This document shows, piece by piece, positions 10,963 through 24,434 of a stretch of DNA of 64,000 nt (the stretch's first letter is position 1; each line of letters opens with the position of its first letter). The translations under genes were made by a program, and so were the position numbers. The notes beneath the pieces were generated by a model. That model was given only the letters and a program-made list of their open reading frames with translations. It was not told the origin of the DNA and ran no database searches. The stretch comes from Nitzschia sp. pyKryTriq1. Lineage: Eukaryota; Bacillariophyta; Bacillariophyceae; Bacillariales; Bacillariaceae. The stretch lies in contig OY101117.1 in the NCBI GenBank assembly GCA_956465555.1, positions 558,001 to 622,000 of the forward strand. The letters run 5' to 3'.

Positions 10963-11065
10963 ATTAGGAGATTGCACGTACTTGTACTGGAGATCAAACA
11001 ATGTACGAACATGCATTAAAGTAAAAGAGCACTCCTTCAGAAATCAGGATTGGTTATCTTTAATT

Positions 11066-14000
11066 CTAATAGCCAGGGGGCTGCTGGTATTGATATTGTT
11101 GATGTTGCTGGTACTGTGGTGGTGGACCTGGTGGCGGAGGTTGATTAAAAGTAGGCGGAGGTGGTCCAGCCGGTGGGGGAGGACGACCATAGCCGCCAGG
11201 CGGTGGGGGCATTCCAGGTGGAGGTGGCTGTCCCCATGTACCCGCAGACGCCGAGGCGGCTGCGGGCCCGCCCCATGTTCCCATTGCAGGTTGTGGTGGA
11301 GGTGGAGGCGCTTGTCCCCAGGTGGCAGCTGGTGGCGCGGGAGGCTTGTTTCCCCATCTCGAAGGTTTGGGTGCTCCATCGTCAGCTTTGGGTGGAGGGG
11401 GTCGGTTGGTCGGAGCAGCTGGGCGCCTCGCCGCGGAACTGCCCTTAGGATTCTTCTTGAATTCATTTAACAGCAAGTCCAGGCTGCTGTATGTCTTCGA
11501 ACCCCAGACAAAACCGTTCGGAGATATTCCGATGGGGTGATGCCGGGGGGTAGAACTTAGGATAAAACGTAAGGAACCATAGCCGGGGTGCATCTCCATC
11601 CAGCATACATTATAGAATACGCCAGACGGGTTCTTCGCTTTTTCCGCTCGCAACTTGTCATCGAGCTCATCTTCAGGGAGATCCACAAATTTTCTATGGT
11701 TCGTAAGTTCTTCCACGTAGTCATTCATTGGCGCAATGTATCTTCCAAGAAGTTCGTCGATACTGCCGTAGGTTTCGTCTTTGACCTTTAGGATGTTGCC
11801 AATACTTGCGTCGGTGTCCTTGTCCTCTTCTGTGACTTCAATAACCTTGATACTTCCGTCTTTGACAACCCAGTGGATCGCAAGCGAGTCTGCGGATTTA
11901 CTACTAGGTCGAATTAAGGCCTCGCCGATCATGGCAGGCCCACCTTCATTGAGCTCCCTGCTGACTTCATCGTTCCTGGAATTTCGGAAGGCAGGGTGAG
12001 CGCAGGCTCTCCTTGCCACACGACCCATGCGTTTCTTGGGAGCATCGTCGCCATCCTCGCCTAGTCTTATTGAGCTCATGGTGAGACGCATGGCTTCCAA
12101 TCTGGCTTCTCTTTCTTTAGTCTTCTTTTCATCGATGAGCGCGCTGGCAACTCTGTCGAAGTGTGCGTCTAGCGCCGGTAGATTCTGAGGGCGTTCCCAC
12201 GTGCTTGGTTGGCGTCGGAAGTCTTCCATTTTCAAACTCATATCGACACACATGTGATCTTTCTTGACTTCAGTGACCACTGCGGTGACAACTGTTCCCA
12301 CGGTAACAATATCTTCCGCCGTTTCGACGTGTTCATCAGAAAGATTTCGTAGAGGAATGAAAGCAGGAATATCACCTTCCAACTTGACACGAGACCCGAA
12401 GTCTCCGTTTCGGACAACTTTTCCGGTGACTTCTTTTCCGGGCCGAAGGGACTGATCTGTCTCACCTGTGATCAGCTTGAACAGTCTATCTCCGGTCAAT
12501 GCTTCCATGGGCTTCCTTGGGTCTGCGAAGGGCAGCCGAAATTCCCACTTGATCATCTGCAGGTGAGATTGCCACTTTCCAAGTCCGTTTGCCTCAATCA
12601 TCTCGGCAAAGGCCTCTAAGTCGAGCTCTTCAACCTTGTCACGCCACGCATCCTGTGGCACGTTGATCTTTGGGTCCCAGTCCGCCACGTTGAACGTAGG
12701 GCCGTAACGACTCACCCACTCTTCTTTGGTGGCATTGTAGATGCGTTCCACTTCCTTGGCAGAATTGTCCATAACATCGCGAAGCGCCTTCAAGCCAGCT
12801 GACTCCCTGTTTTTGCCATCTCCTTCGGCTCTCTCGAGAGCATCCAGCGCAATTTTTGCAGCCCAATTGTTTCGATGGTACACATCAGGGTGCAATCTAG
12901 TATCGTCAAGTGGGTGAACAACCTGATCCAGCATTTGATCGGTTTCACGGATTCGCAGGAATACAACGGAGTTGTTGTAGACGACTGGGCCCATCAATCT
13001 CTTCTCTAACAAAGATCGTCGCGAGCCGACTGTTCCACCACTTTCCATGATGTTTTGTTTGAGATTTGCCGCCTTACGAGGACCCAAACCCGGTACAAAT
13101 GTCAACAAGCCGTGTAAATGATCGTACTTGCAAGCACTGTTCACGTCCACACCAACCTCTGATACGACTTCGCAGAGAGTTCTTTCGTACTCGCGAAGCA
13201 ACATGAAGCTAGGCAACAGCTGCTGCATGGGATGGATATTGATGTATAGTAATTCGGCACCAAAATTACCAGTGTCACTCGCCACGCTCCATGCATAGGC
13301 AAGTTCGGCGAGAGGATCCTTCGCATAGCGGGCAATCGAAGTTGCGATTTTGAGATTCGTGTCATGTTCTGGAAATTCTTTCCTCCCGCGGACACTTCGG
13401 CCGAAAAGTTGCGGGATACTATCGTCCACGAGATCGACGTTACATGTCCACTCAAGGCGATCGTCATCTTCATCATGAAGATGCGACCGGGGCAAAATTT
13501 TGCGCATTGCATCCTGGCGAGCTTCAAATTCGTCGTCTTCCTCGTCTTCCCCTTGGATGCCTCGGTTTCCCCAGCGTTGGACTGCTTCATTGATGAGGTC
13601 ATTCATCTTTCGAGAAAGAAGGCGGCTGTCGAAGCCTCCGGATGTACCAATGAGAACCGCAGCTGGTCTTGCCTGCATGAGAAACGTGATAACCTTCTCT
13701 CGGTACTTCTCCGAATCAATGCGAGACCCACCTGGGATCGCTAAATGATCCTGTAGCTCTCCGTCTTCCGTCACGGCTGCAAGATACATTGCTTCCTTAG
13801 TATCAGATGGGCAGCATATTCCTACCATCGGTAAGTCATCAGTAGGGTGCAAGAAACGGTTTTCTGTGTGTAAGAGAACATGTGGACGGTATGGTCCATC
13901 CATGGCCATCTTATGGAGGCTTTCCCCTGCAGCAACCACTCCTACTTTGACAGCTGCTTCACGGAGGTCACGGCGCGTTTCTGATTCGAACTGAGGCAGG

Positions 14001-17000
14001 AGAAAGCTGATAAGTGCTTGCGTTAAGACTTTCTTCCGTTCCTCGTTCCATTCGTCCGAGTCGACGTCCAAAGGGAAGTAGATCTTGTCCAGCTCGTCCA
14101 TAAGCACTTTCAAATCCTGCTTGTCACGGCTGTCGTAGACATCACCGAGCGCGTACCACTCGTCGTAGTGTTGTAACAGAGGCAGGTGTACATGGACGCT
14201 GATATATCCAGTCTTCTCCGCCTTGATGATGTTCAAGTACTGCAGACAACTATCACGTTCTCGTCGCTTCATTTCCGCGTCAAGTTCATTGCATTCATCG
14301 GGCCCAAGATTAGCTCGACGTTCAGCAGATTCATTTTCGTCCATGGGAAAATGTTCCTTAATAGGCTTGTCTTTGATCAAATGGAGACCGTAGTAGTCAT
14401 GGAACGCATCAATCACCTCGATACCTTTCTTGGTAGGGCGGGTGGTCAGGAAGGCATGACGTCTGTAAATGTTTCGCAAATGGCGACGGATGCGTGGCTC
14501 GTGAGCAAGCTCCATTGCCGCGACATAGCGACAGCCACGCAAAGGATCCTTGGCCTCAGAGTCGTCGGGATCCATGCCGCTTGTTGATGACAAAAGAACC
14601 AAGTCCCCGCTGCCGACCAAGTCACTAGCAAAGTCGTCTGGACTCTCCCCGGGTATGGTTGGAGCGATCCATTTTCCAGGGTTGATCTTATCTTCACCAG
14701 GCATCATCTTCATATAATCAAACTTTTTCTCGGTAATAATATCTTCAAGCTTGATACCAGCACGACTGGGGGGAAGCAAGAAGCGATAGGCGATATCACG
14801 GTGTCCTTCGGAGACGCATGTCCGATAAAAGTCACGATCATAACGGCGACTACGCTTGTCCTTGTCGCCCTTCTTGTCAGTCTCCGAGCTCGTTAGAGGC
14901 ATCTCTTTTTTACGAATCGCATCATTTCCTTCCTTGAGCAGATTGAGGTAGACATTGACGTCCAGGATGTGACGCACGTCGGTCAAACCGGCCAAGTACT
15001 CGACCAAGTCTTCTTCGTTCCACAGTTGCTCACGACAAATCTTCTTGGCAACGCGCAGCGCTGGACCACGATCGCCAGATTCTTCCTTGGCCCGCGCCTG
15101 TGCCACCTCTAGCTGAGTTTGTACATCAGAAACCTTTTCGGACCGATCTTGTAGCAATGCTTGGATGGTAGATAGGTGCTTTTCCAAAGTTGCCTTCTTT
15201 TCCTTTTTCGCGTTCATCTCCTGAAAAATTCATGTGAGAATACTCGCACAGTAGGGCACGAAAACCCGTACCAAAAAAGGACAAACTTACATCATCTTGG
15301 TCGTCGTCATCGCCAAAGAGTTCATCGTCGTCGTCGTCGTCTTCATCTTTTTCTTTCTCTTCAATGGGACCCAGCGCTTCTAGTTGATTCTTGACATCCG
15401 TTTCTTCACTGACTGCCTCGTCCAATTTCCTTTCTGAAGCCTCCAAGTCTTGTTGGAGCTTCTGGATAGATTCCACTTGGGCTCCTGCTGCGTCAATGCC
15501 GTGCATGTCCCGAGTGATGCCTTCCAGAATGGAATCGACCTTTTCTTTTGCAATTACCAGGGTTTCCCATTCGGCATCTTCGTCCATAATTTCGTACAAA
15601 CACTCTCGGACGGCGGGAGAAGTGATGATATCCTTGCGATATCGCTTGATAAAAGCCGGCTCCAACTTTTCTTCGTGCAAGTAGCGAAGGGCATGTGCGA
15701 TCGAATGAGTGACAGACTTTTCTTGAGCCTCAATTCCCTCCACAGTTTCTTTGGGAGCAGTGTATTCAGAACGAATTTTTGGAATCCGATACATGATCCA
15801 AAGAGCTTCTTCCTCTTCTTCAGGAGTAATGTCGCCTTCCTTGCGACCGTGAAAGGGCACGCTCCAGTCAAAGAATCGTTCGGGCACATCCTTTTGTCGG
15901 ATTTCGTCGTCACGATCCGTACAAAAGTTTTCCACAAGTTGGACTGGCTCAAAAGCTTTGCGCAGTTGTGCTTTTCGCTTTTCTTGTTTCATCTTGAGTT
16001 TTTGTTGACGGCGTTCCTTTCTTGCCAGCTCTCGTTTCTCGCGTTTGAGTTTCAAGGCTTCGGCCTTTTGCTCCGCTTGCAAGCCATCCGTCGAATCGTC
16101 CCCGAAGAGATCATCATCATCGTCGTCATCATCATCAAAGTCTCCATCAGACTCGGACGAGTCTACACCCAAGTCGACGCCGACACCTCGTTCCCTATAC
16201 TTTTTGCGTCCAAATAAGTCGGCTTCATCGTCTTCTTCTCTACCTTCCTCTTGCATGAACTCTAAATAATCAGTACCAAAGATTTCACTGGCTTCATTGA
16301 GTTGAGCTTCACTGACACCGGCAGCACCCTCTTCATAGGCAGCGCGGCGTTCACTTGCCAGGATCTCTCCTTGATCTCCAATATCATCATCAATGAAGTC
16401 ATCCATCCCATCTTCATCGTATCGTTCGACCACACGGCGTTGCTCCGTCGCTTTGGGCGCCCCACCCATATCGTCTTCTTCCCCAGCGCTATCATAAAAG
16501 AGCCCCTTGCGAAGTTCGGCTTCGTTCTGCGCCACGACCTTTCTTCTAGCCGCTTCTTGACGTTCGCGTTCAAGACGTTCCCGTTCTGTCTCTCCCCGGG
16601 CTTCACGGATCAGATCCAAATCCTCTTCCGCCAGGCGATCCAATTCTCGGACCTTCCGGAATTTCTTCGCTTTTTTCTTCTTTAGCTTTGTGTCGTCATC
16701 GTCGTTTCCATCGTCGTCGTCATCATCATCGTCGTCGTCATCCGAGTCCTCCAGGTCTCCGGACGACTTCTTTTTGCGGGTTACTTCTTCCTCATCATCT
16801 TCATCGACAACGAATCCATCTTTGACGTAATCATTGTTGTCCTCGTCATCGTCATCTTCATCCTCATCGTCGTCATCATCGTTTCCGTCTTCATCTCCGG
16901 ATTCTTCCGCCGCGTCATCGATCAAACTCGACTTGTTGGAGCCTTTGGACTTTTTCTTCTTCTTGCCCGCAGAAGAACCAGCAGCGTCCGCTTTGCGCTT

Positions 17001-17099
17001 TTTGGTTACTTTCGGTATTTCCTCCTCACTGTCATCATCATCGTCGTCGTTATCAAAGAGACCGTCGTCATCGTCTTCTTCGATGGTTCGTTTCGACAT
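11066..17099 (-). CDS. SPT6: Transcription elongation factor SPT6
   Basis: Two exons, 15291-17099 and 11066-15220, with a 70-nt intron (GTAAGT...TTTCAG); product about 1987 aa. The N-terminal third is acidic, with long Asp/Glu runs, and includes the LFYDSAGEEDD and DDFIDDDIGDQGEI region expected to bind Spn1/IWS1. The core follows the Spt6 order: helix-turn-helix, YqgF/RNase-H-like fold, HhH (LTFVPGLGPRKAANLK), then an S1 domain near residues 1525-1600 (PGKEVTGKVV, GDIPAFIPLRNLS). A tandem SH2 region (about 1680-1860) follows, with RACAHPAFRN and LAIHWVVKDGSI. The last roughly 120 residues are Pro/Gly/Gln-rich. Spt6 is a histone chaperone travelling with RNA polymerase II. Its length exceeds yeast Spt6 (about 1450 aa), mainly through the two low-complexity ends. 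Confidence 0.93.
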
Positions 17100-18177
17100 G
17101 ATGGATTGATGAAAGTAGGTGTGATGTATTTATAAAAAAGATGGGAAATAAATGTGGGTTGCTGTTGTTGGAGATGAGACAAAGCAAATGCTAACGCTTC
17201 TCTTGACTCTTTCTCGCACGTGCACAAGCAGAGTCAGTTGTTCACGGTCTCGGTCTCGACTTCTTGGTGGCGGTATCCTTCGCTAGATAGCTCTCGAAGT
17301 TATCGGATACCCCGGCAAGCAAGGGTCTACGGACGATGTCTCGTAGCTGCTGGGCACGCTCTCGCTTTCTCCTCCGCTTGAAAGAGGGATACGGCAGTGC
17401 GCTCTAGACTACAGCTACGTGGATCACACACTCTTGTAGTAGTTATTTGAGGCAAGAGGGCAGCACAACAGTCCACAAGCACCCAATCATAGGAATGACA
17501 CACAATGACTGAAGGGTTTCAGCGTTTGGATATCATTCCCATGGTCGGTCGCCGCCGCTTCACATGAGGACGACGTGCGTTTCGACGTAGAAATCAGTAG
17601 ACCAGGTACTGGACCGACGGTTCCTACGGGTACAGTATGTGACGGTACCGGTACCAGGTACAGTACTCGTACCGTACCACGTCCTGTACCATGCATGTCG
17701 AGGCAGGAGGAGCACGCACGCACGACGATCTGGGACTGGCGAAGGGCAGACATTGATCTACAAGTACATTACACATTACCCGTACAGTACCGTATCGACG
17801 GACATACCGCTACTAGAGATCGGTTCGCCTGACGAGGACGACAGAGCGTTATCCTTGTTCAGAGTACTTACGTTCCAGTAATACACAGGTACCGGTAGTC
17901 TACCGCGGTACATACATACCTCTATAAACACACCCCAAATTTTCCAAAAAGTCGTCTGAGTACAGTAGTCCATAGTAAACATAGACTACTTTAGTGCTTG
18001 AATATAATTCTGTTTTTTTATATGACGACGACTCGACTCTACTCGTAGAGCTACTACGGTAGAGTTCAAGTCTAGCTAGATCCACACTCAGCATCACCAA
18101 ACAACATCGTGCTTTTGGACTCCAGCTTGATCTCTCATCCAGGAGCACACTACATTGTCGAATAACCACCATGTTAC
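17100..18177. other. Intergenic spacer between the SPT6 start and the deubiquitinase 3' end
   Basis: No gene recognised in about 1.1 kb. The SPT6 promoter should lie in the proximal part. GTAC-rich palindromic DNA occupies about 17603-17692 and 17770-17915. Confidence 0.5.
17603..17915. repeat. GTAC palindrome islands
   Basis: Two dense patches of overlapping palindromes (such as ggtaccggtaccaggtacag and acaggtaccggtagtctacc) are separated by about 80 bp of ordinary sequence. There is no fixed unit and no coding potential. Confidence 0.75.
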
Positions 18178-21100
18178 CTAGCTTATCACGCAACGATCCG
18201 AGCGCCCACGGATAAGCTTATCCATTTCTTCCTCCGTCAAGCCCTCTCCTTCCTTCGCTGGGCTAGTATTCCAAAAGTCGTCCAGTTGCAAGTCCTTCAC
18301 GTCACGCCGAATGTAGAATAGAATGTAGGCGGAGGAATCAACTACATCCCGACTGTGAATTTCATAGATTTGGGCGTCGTTGAACAAACGCCACTGCCCA
18401 TCAGTTTCGGACTTTAGAGAGGCAACATAATGTCCACCCGAAAGAGCCCCCTGATGGTGAACTACGCCATACAAATCATAGAGCATCTCACCTCTCCCAT
18501 CGTCTTGGTTTAGACGTGAAGAATCATCTTGCCCATTGTTTTCAACGTCGGCAATTTCTGCTTCGTCTGCGACGCCCTTCTCACTTCCGTCAACAACAAC
18601 AGCAGCAGCAGCAGCGTCGCTCTTCTCGGTGCTATCGGCCACATCACCATTCACTTGAGTAGGTTTTTCCTCGTTGACTTCACTAACATTCGTCTTTTCG
18701 GCATTTGGCACGGAGCCTGAGCCTGTGTCAGTCGCCATTATCCTTGATAGGTCAAGTCCCTCAACAGGAAAATGGACAAAATCGCGGAGTTTGCGGCGCA
18801 TGTGCTGCGTGAACTGGAAACGTTTCAGGTGAATGATAACAACTGGCGGCAGACGCCAGAGACTCATGCGCTTTGTTTGTACTCGGAAATCTTTGCATTT
18901 AGAACAGTAGGCCTGAGAGTGAAACGGGTGAGTCACGGTCGGTTATTTAAGAGCCACACTGTGGGTACACCACGTCAAGCTTACCTCGGGAATCTTTTCT
19001 TCCTTCGCGAACGCATCCAAGCAGTCCTCTAATGTGATCGTCCCAGATTGACCATATTTCTTCCCGATACCACAGGAGCTGTGGTTCTTGATCGAAACAG
19101 CCGGCGATCGGGTCCTTTGGGGTCCTTGTTGTGCTGGACTATCGTTCTGGTTGCCTCGCATTCCAAAACCATTGGTGGCAACATCGACCGCAAAATGCCA
19201 GTCAATCGCAATGCTGTCCCCGTTCATAACGATAGTCGCGGCATTGTCGTCAGGGATCAAACAACCAATGCAGCAATCGTACCACGGACAAAGAGCACAC
19301 CGTCGTCCGTCTCGGGATGCGAGACGAAGACGGAATCCATACCGAGGGACAGGTCCAGCGGCAACTTCCTCCATATCTGCCATTGTCTTCTGGAGGTGCT
19401 GACGGATTTCGTACTTCGTGCGCTCATCCTTCTCTTGAGACGATTCATTTGAAGCGGAATCATTCTCATCATCAGCCGACTTCTCCAAGAATTTCAATGC
19501 GGACGCTGGGACAAAGTTCTTCAGATGTGCCGCTACCAAGTCATAGATTTGGATCCCTGTCAGCTCTTCCATGTCTGGAATTCGTAACAACAGCGGGGTT
19601 CCAAAAACTCGATGGGTAAGCGGGTGCAAAACCTCTTTCGCCATTAGTTCGGTCTTCCTTTGCGCAAGTGCCAAAAAAGAGCATGGCGTTGGGGCGTCCT
19701 CTTTCCTTTCCTTTTCTGTGTCGCCAGTATCACCGTCAATCTCAACCTCGGGCATTGGATCCAACTCGTAGACGTGCAACAACGGCAGCTCACCAGTGTC
19801 CTTGTTCTGTAGGTCCGGCAGTCGCCATGCATTCTAAAAAGTACAAAATGGAGATAGTTAGCGAAGGCACCACCCAATGGATTCCATACTGTCATCGTCT
19901 TGTGACTTACCGGTGCAATCTTAAAAATGTACCCATCACGCATATCTACAACCGCTAAATTCTTGGCAATTTTTGCGTAGATGTCTTTCAAGCGTTCCTT
20001 CTCGGCCTCGCTTTCCGGCTCCGTGGTGTTGGATGGGGGCTCGCCAGTTCCATCTTGTTGTTGGTCGGCATGCATGACTTTCGACAAAGAGAGCAAGACA
20101 TCGTAGAGAGTACCGTTATTATGGACGCGTACCGAATATTTCATGGTTTCCACTCCAGCCTGTGCCGCGTACAAAATCAAATTGACTGGAATCGTGTCAT
20201 CTTCGGGGAGCGGTACTTGAAGAAAAGAAAACGGTTCGAATCGGGCACTTTCGTATCCACAAGTTTTGCATTTGAGAAGACTCTTGTACTGTCCTGTAAA
20301 GAGAGCCACGATGATAGACATTTCACGTTTTAAGTGGTTGGACCACCAAATATCAGCAAGTTCACTATCGGGTCGTCCATCGGAATCAGGAGCTTGAATG
20401 TAGGGTTTTTCGACGATTCGATTCAAGTCCTCCGAAAGTCCCCCCAAAAGAAAGGCCAATAGTTCTTGAGCATCGTGCTGTTCGTTCCCAGCAAAGTGTT
20501 CGTTGAACTTCCCGATCGACTCTTTGAACGTCTTGGGAGTCAACGCCGGGGCGTTGACGGGGGCGTACGATCCTGGAGCTGTCACTCGTTTGGGTTGATG
20601 CGGCATTTGCTGGTTGAAACGTTTCCACAGAGAGTTGATCAAAACTGCGCTAACTTGCGCCAGATGACCGTTATGACCCAGTGGATTGGTGGTATTGATA
20701 TCTTTGAGGTAGCATTTCGAAGTAAAATAATCTCGAAAGATGGGAGTATGGCTCAAACATTGGATGGAGGAGTTCATGTAGCACGTGTTGCCCATGTTGT
20801 AGAGTCCTACTACTCCATCACCAGTGTCAACCGCATCGGTGTCGGTTTTGCTAAATGTCCATGTCTTCCCATCTTCGCCCCGAGGCCAGAGACCTGATTC
20901 AGGGTCTTTGAGCTCCAATAGCAAATGAATATTGGTCGAGCCACTTTGGTCGCTCCCGACACGATTCTTTCGTTGATCAACAATATTGGCATCTAAATCC
21001 AACAGCCAGTCTCCCAGCCCCTTGGAGGCCCCTTCGTCAGCCGAAGGCGACGACTCCACGACCCACAATCGTCCCAAATCAGGATCGACGTCCAGTCCTT

Positions 21101-23615
21101 TACACAACTGAACCAACAGCACTCGCACCGGACTGACACGACTCACCGGTACTGATTGTTGAAAGGGACGGGCTTCTCCTCGCGAGGCCGCATCGCACAA
21201 GAACATCGTCACAAAGAAGGGGTACAACTCAATTTCATTTTCCGTCCGCATCGTCTGCCGAGCGGCGCGATTCTGAGGACCTGCAGAAGCGGAGGGTGTG
21301 TACGGAACAACCGATCGGTGAATCGGAGGACCCCCATCGTACCAAGCTTGAAGGGCTGACCAGGCCAATGGAGGTATGATTTCATAGTCATTTCGCCACT
21401 TGATATCGACTCGCAAAGCCAAACTTCCTCCATCTCGAAGTAAGCCTCGATTTGAAATTTTGCCCAATCGTCGAGGACTCGACGAGTCACTATCTTTGTC
21501 ACGCAAATCATTGCCATCTTCAGGAGTAAGACTGACTTTTTCCACAATGCTAGTCCAGTTTTTGTACCAGCCATCATCGATCATGTACCAGACGGTTCCT
21601 CTCGGACCTCGACGGCTTACGGCAGTTTGGGGGTATCGAACTTTGTGTCGACGTTGAATTTCCAAGATAAGACTATGCTCTAGACTCGCTAGTTTGGGTG
21701 GAACGCCAAAAACGACACTTGCAATCAAGCGAAGCTCGGTAATCAAGGGACCGAATCGTTGCTGAGATTGGTCGGAGGCAGCAACAGGTGCCTCTTGATG
21801 CCATGCCATGATTTGTTTCAGGGAAACAGTTTGGCCTGATTTAGATTGAAGCTGTTCCAAAAAGTGATCCACCAAAACTTGAAGAGGAACTTGAGTTTTC
21901 GTTGAATCGAATGATTCTGGCAGTAGCCCCAAAGTCGTGGCGGCTTCCACTCTGACTTCTTTCGAAAGGTCGCCATTCTTGGTGTTCGAGTCCGGCACGT
22001 CCTCGTCATCCAAAAGGGATTTATCCGTTTGTAATCGAAACTCCATTTGTTCACAGAGCAACTGTAGTAATTCAGCGACATGCACAGGTGTCAATTCTGG
22101 TTGGGTACGAGATCCTTCCAGACTCGTCGACGACGGCAGCAGCTGCTCGACGATCCATTTGATCAACGATTCTTCCTCCAGTGCACGGACACAAATCCCA
22201 CCAAACTGTAGCACATGCGTCAAATCCCAAAACAGGTTGGGTTTGGCATCTTCTGCTGGCTGTTGCAGTTGTTTGGACTCTGTCATGTGAACAACTCCTT
22301 CAAAGACCCGTTGGGCCAAGGATTGTGGCAGGTATCCACCATGTCCTTGTTCGACAGAAGGAGTGCAGACGGCTTGATAAAATACGGCGGGTGAAATGAC
22401 ATGTTTGGGGACCGCGTCCCGCGTCGAAGAAGACGAGATGTTGTTGGCGTTGTTGCTGCTATCCGCCACGACTCCATCACTCGTCATGGGATCTCCTTGA
22501 ATGACAGTCGTCGTGGTTTCCACTAGCGAATGAAATCGACGTTTGATTTCATACAATCGATTTTCTGCCAAAAAGTATTCATTACAAATTTGTGGCAGCC
22601 ATCGCGACTGTTGATGAATGGTTTGCAAAAAGACTTGCGTCGATTCCGGCGGAACCAAGAGAGGTTGCATGGCGTGTGCCAAGTTGGCCATCCAATCCAA
22701 AAGGGTATGGGAAGGTTGGGGAGAATAGGACAAAGTATCACCAATGGCTTGGACGAACTCCCGACTAGTCAACTGCGTCGATTTTTGAAATACTTTATCG
22801 AGCAAATCTCTGACTTCTGGCGTTTTATAGGATTCTTCGCCGTGAATATCAGACAAGAAGCGATGCACGGTATCTCTCACCACCAGCCCCTTCTTTTGAT
22901 AGGAATCATAAACCAGAAACATCCATTGGCTCATGGCTACGATGGAGGGATGGTCACTGGAAATACTGACAATTGCATCTTCCTCCTCCAGTTCATTTTG
23001 TAACTTCCAATAGTTGTGACAGATCGCCAAGAAAACAACCACATCCGGTATAGATACCAAACCAGAAGGCAAGCCCGCTCCGGAAGCGCCGCTACTAGAT
23101 GAGGGTGTTGACACACCGGCGGTGCTTGGGTTGGATTGCAGTGCAAATGCCAAACAATCAAACAACCCCATATGACCCCCCTGACCCACATGAGGCTGCG
23201 CCGAGGTCGGAACCAGAAATTTGATCAAAGCGAGTTTATCCAGAAGCAACGGACGAGATTGCAGCTGTTTCCACGCGTTTCTTATGGGTGGCGGAATATT
23301 CGTCTCTGGGAATCCTGCGCCGCCGCTGGATGAGATCGGGCCCGGGTTGTTGTTATTATTATTATTACCGCGGGGAGTAGTGTTGCTCGTGTACATCATG
23401 GCTTGCACCAGATTGGAGGCATCCTCTTCGACGCGTTCGTCAGTGGCCCCCGCGTCTCCACCATTAGTATTACTGTTACTATCGTTGTTGTTGTTGTTAT
23501 TCGCCAATGGCAGCCGCAAGAGCGCGGCGACCATGCGAGTGACCCGTTCCTCGCCGAGATCCGAAACCGCCTTGGCGACTGGCAGCAGATGCGATAACTG
23601 GCTTTTGAGGCTCAT
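18178..23615 (-). CDS. Ubiquitin carboxyl-terminal hydrolase, USP32-like (DUSP plus USP domains)
   Basis: Three exons, 19911-23615, 18985-19833 and 18178-18912, with introns of 77 and 72 nt; product about 1762 aa. The N-terminal region has Asn-repeat low complexity, then a USP32-like helical, EF-hand-type stretch (DSYQKKGLVVRDTVHRFLSD). A DUSP domain follows (GTVWYMIDDGWYKNW, GLLRDGGSLALRVDIKWRND), then a ubiquitin-like segment. The catalytic USP domain starts with the Cys box GLYNMGNTCYMNSSIQC (C945), has QHDAQELLAFLLGGLSEDLN, two CxxC zinc pairs (KCKTCG, YCSKCKD), and ends with SGGHYVASLK (H1679). It cleaves ubiquitin from proteins. Block order and insert positions best match human USP32. 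The start codon is shared with an 819-bp divergent promoter region facing ALG14. Confidence 0.9.
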
Positions 23616-24434
23616 AATAATATTAACTCTGGAGGCGCGGGGGTCCCGTCCTTGGAAGTAAATAGAATATTTCTAAGAGAGGTTGGTTTCTTCGCCTCGA
23701 CTATTGTTTGTACTACTGTATCCAGAAGGGAACTACCTGTAACCTCTACCGGTACGATAGAAGATTCATCAGAAGAATGATAGGGTGAATTGAGAAAGTC
23801 ACAACAAAAGGACGCAGGATAGAGAGGCAACAGCGGCGCTGTCCGTCGCGTCGTGCCGTAGACCGTACCGGTACATAGACCGTTCGTCGGTTGGATCCTC
23901 CTGGTCGGGTGACCACAACTTTGTGATTTTTTGTCCAGCGGCGGCCACTCAACGGTCGCTTTTTGTGGAGGCAAGATCACGCCGGCCAGTGTGGATTTCT
24001 GGCTGCTGCTGGCTATCTGATTGCGCGCTCCGCCACAGCGCGCAGGAGTCAGTAACCGTACGGTACCAGTACTTGCACCGTACCAGTACCAGGTACTCAG
24101 GGGCTGATTAGCCCCTGACCGTAGTGTACCGTACTGTACCGAAGACCGTGAGCGCGAACCCGACGAGGGACGAGCGATATTGACTCATTCGACAGGCCTA
24201 TCATAATTTTCATGCGGACGAGCTACTGTGGTCTCTATGGTACAGGACCTGGTACCTGTACCTGGTACCGGTACGTAGGCTCGTCATTTTTTATTTTTGA
24301 CAATGGACGTTTTTTAGAGTACCAGCAGGTACCGGTACGTACCGGTACCGGTAGCACAACAGCAAAAGTATTCCATAACGTCACATGCACTGGTATCACC
24401 ACTGTGCTCGTGACCAAGAAACGCCATACCAAGC
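23616..24434. promoter_or_regulatory. Divergent promoter region between the deubiquitinase and ALG14
   Basis: An 819-bp spacer between two genes read away from each other. GTAC palindromes at about 24057-24145 and 24237-24358 are placed towards ALG14, the second ending about 75 bp before its ATG. No TATA-like or other classic element is convincing. The call rests on gene orientation only. Confidence 0.5.
24057..24358. repeat. GTAC palindrome islands upstream of ALG14
   Basis: Words such as gtacggtaccagtacttg, ggtacctgtacctggtaccg and ggtaccggtacgtaccggta overlap, so that long stretches are self-complementary. Non-coding. Confidence 0.75.

Noticed and set aside
10324-11016. 230-codon minus-strand frame opposite the aldo-keto reductase
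   Set aside because: Shadow of the catalytic AKR exon; no family resemblance.
15450-16217. 255-codon plus-strand open frame inside SPT6
   Set aside because: It is antisense to a strongly recognised SPT6 exon, and its Phe/Leu/Ser-rich composition is the complement of Glu/Lys-rich coding sequence.
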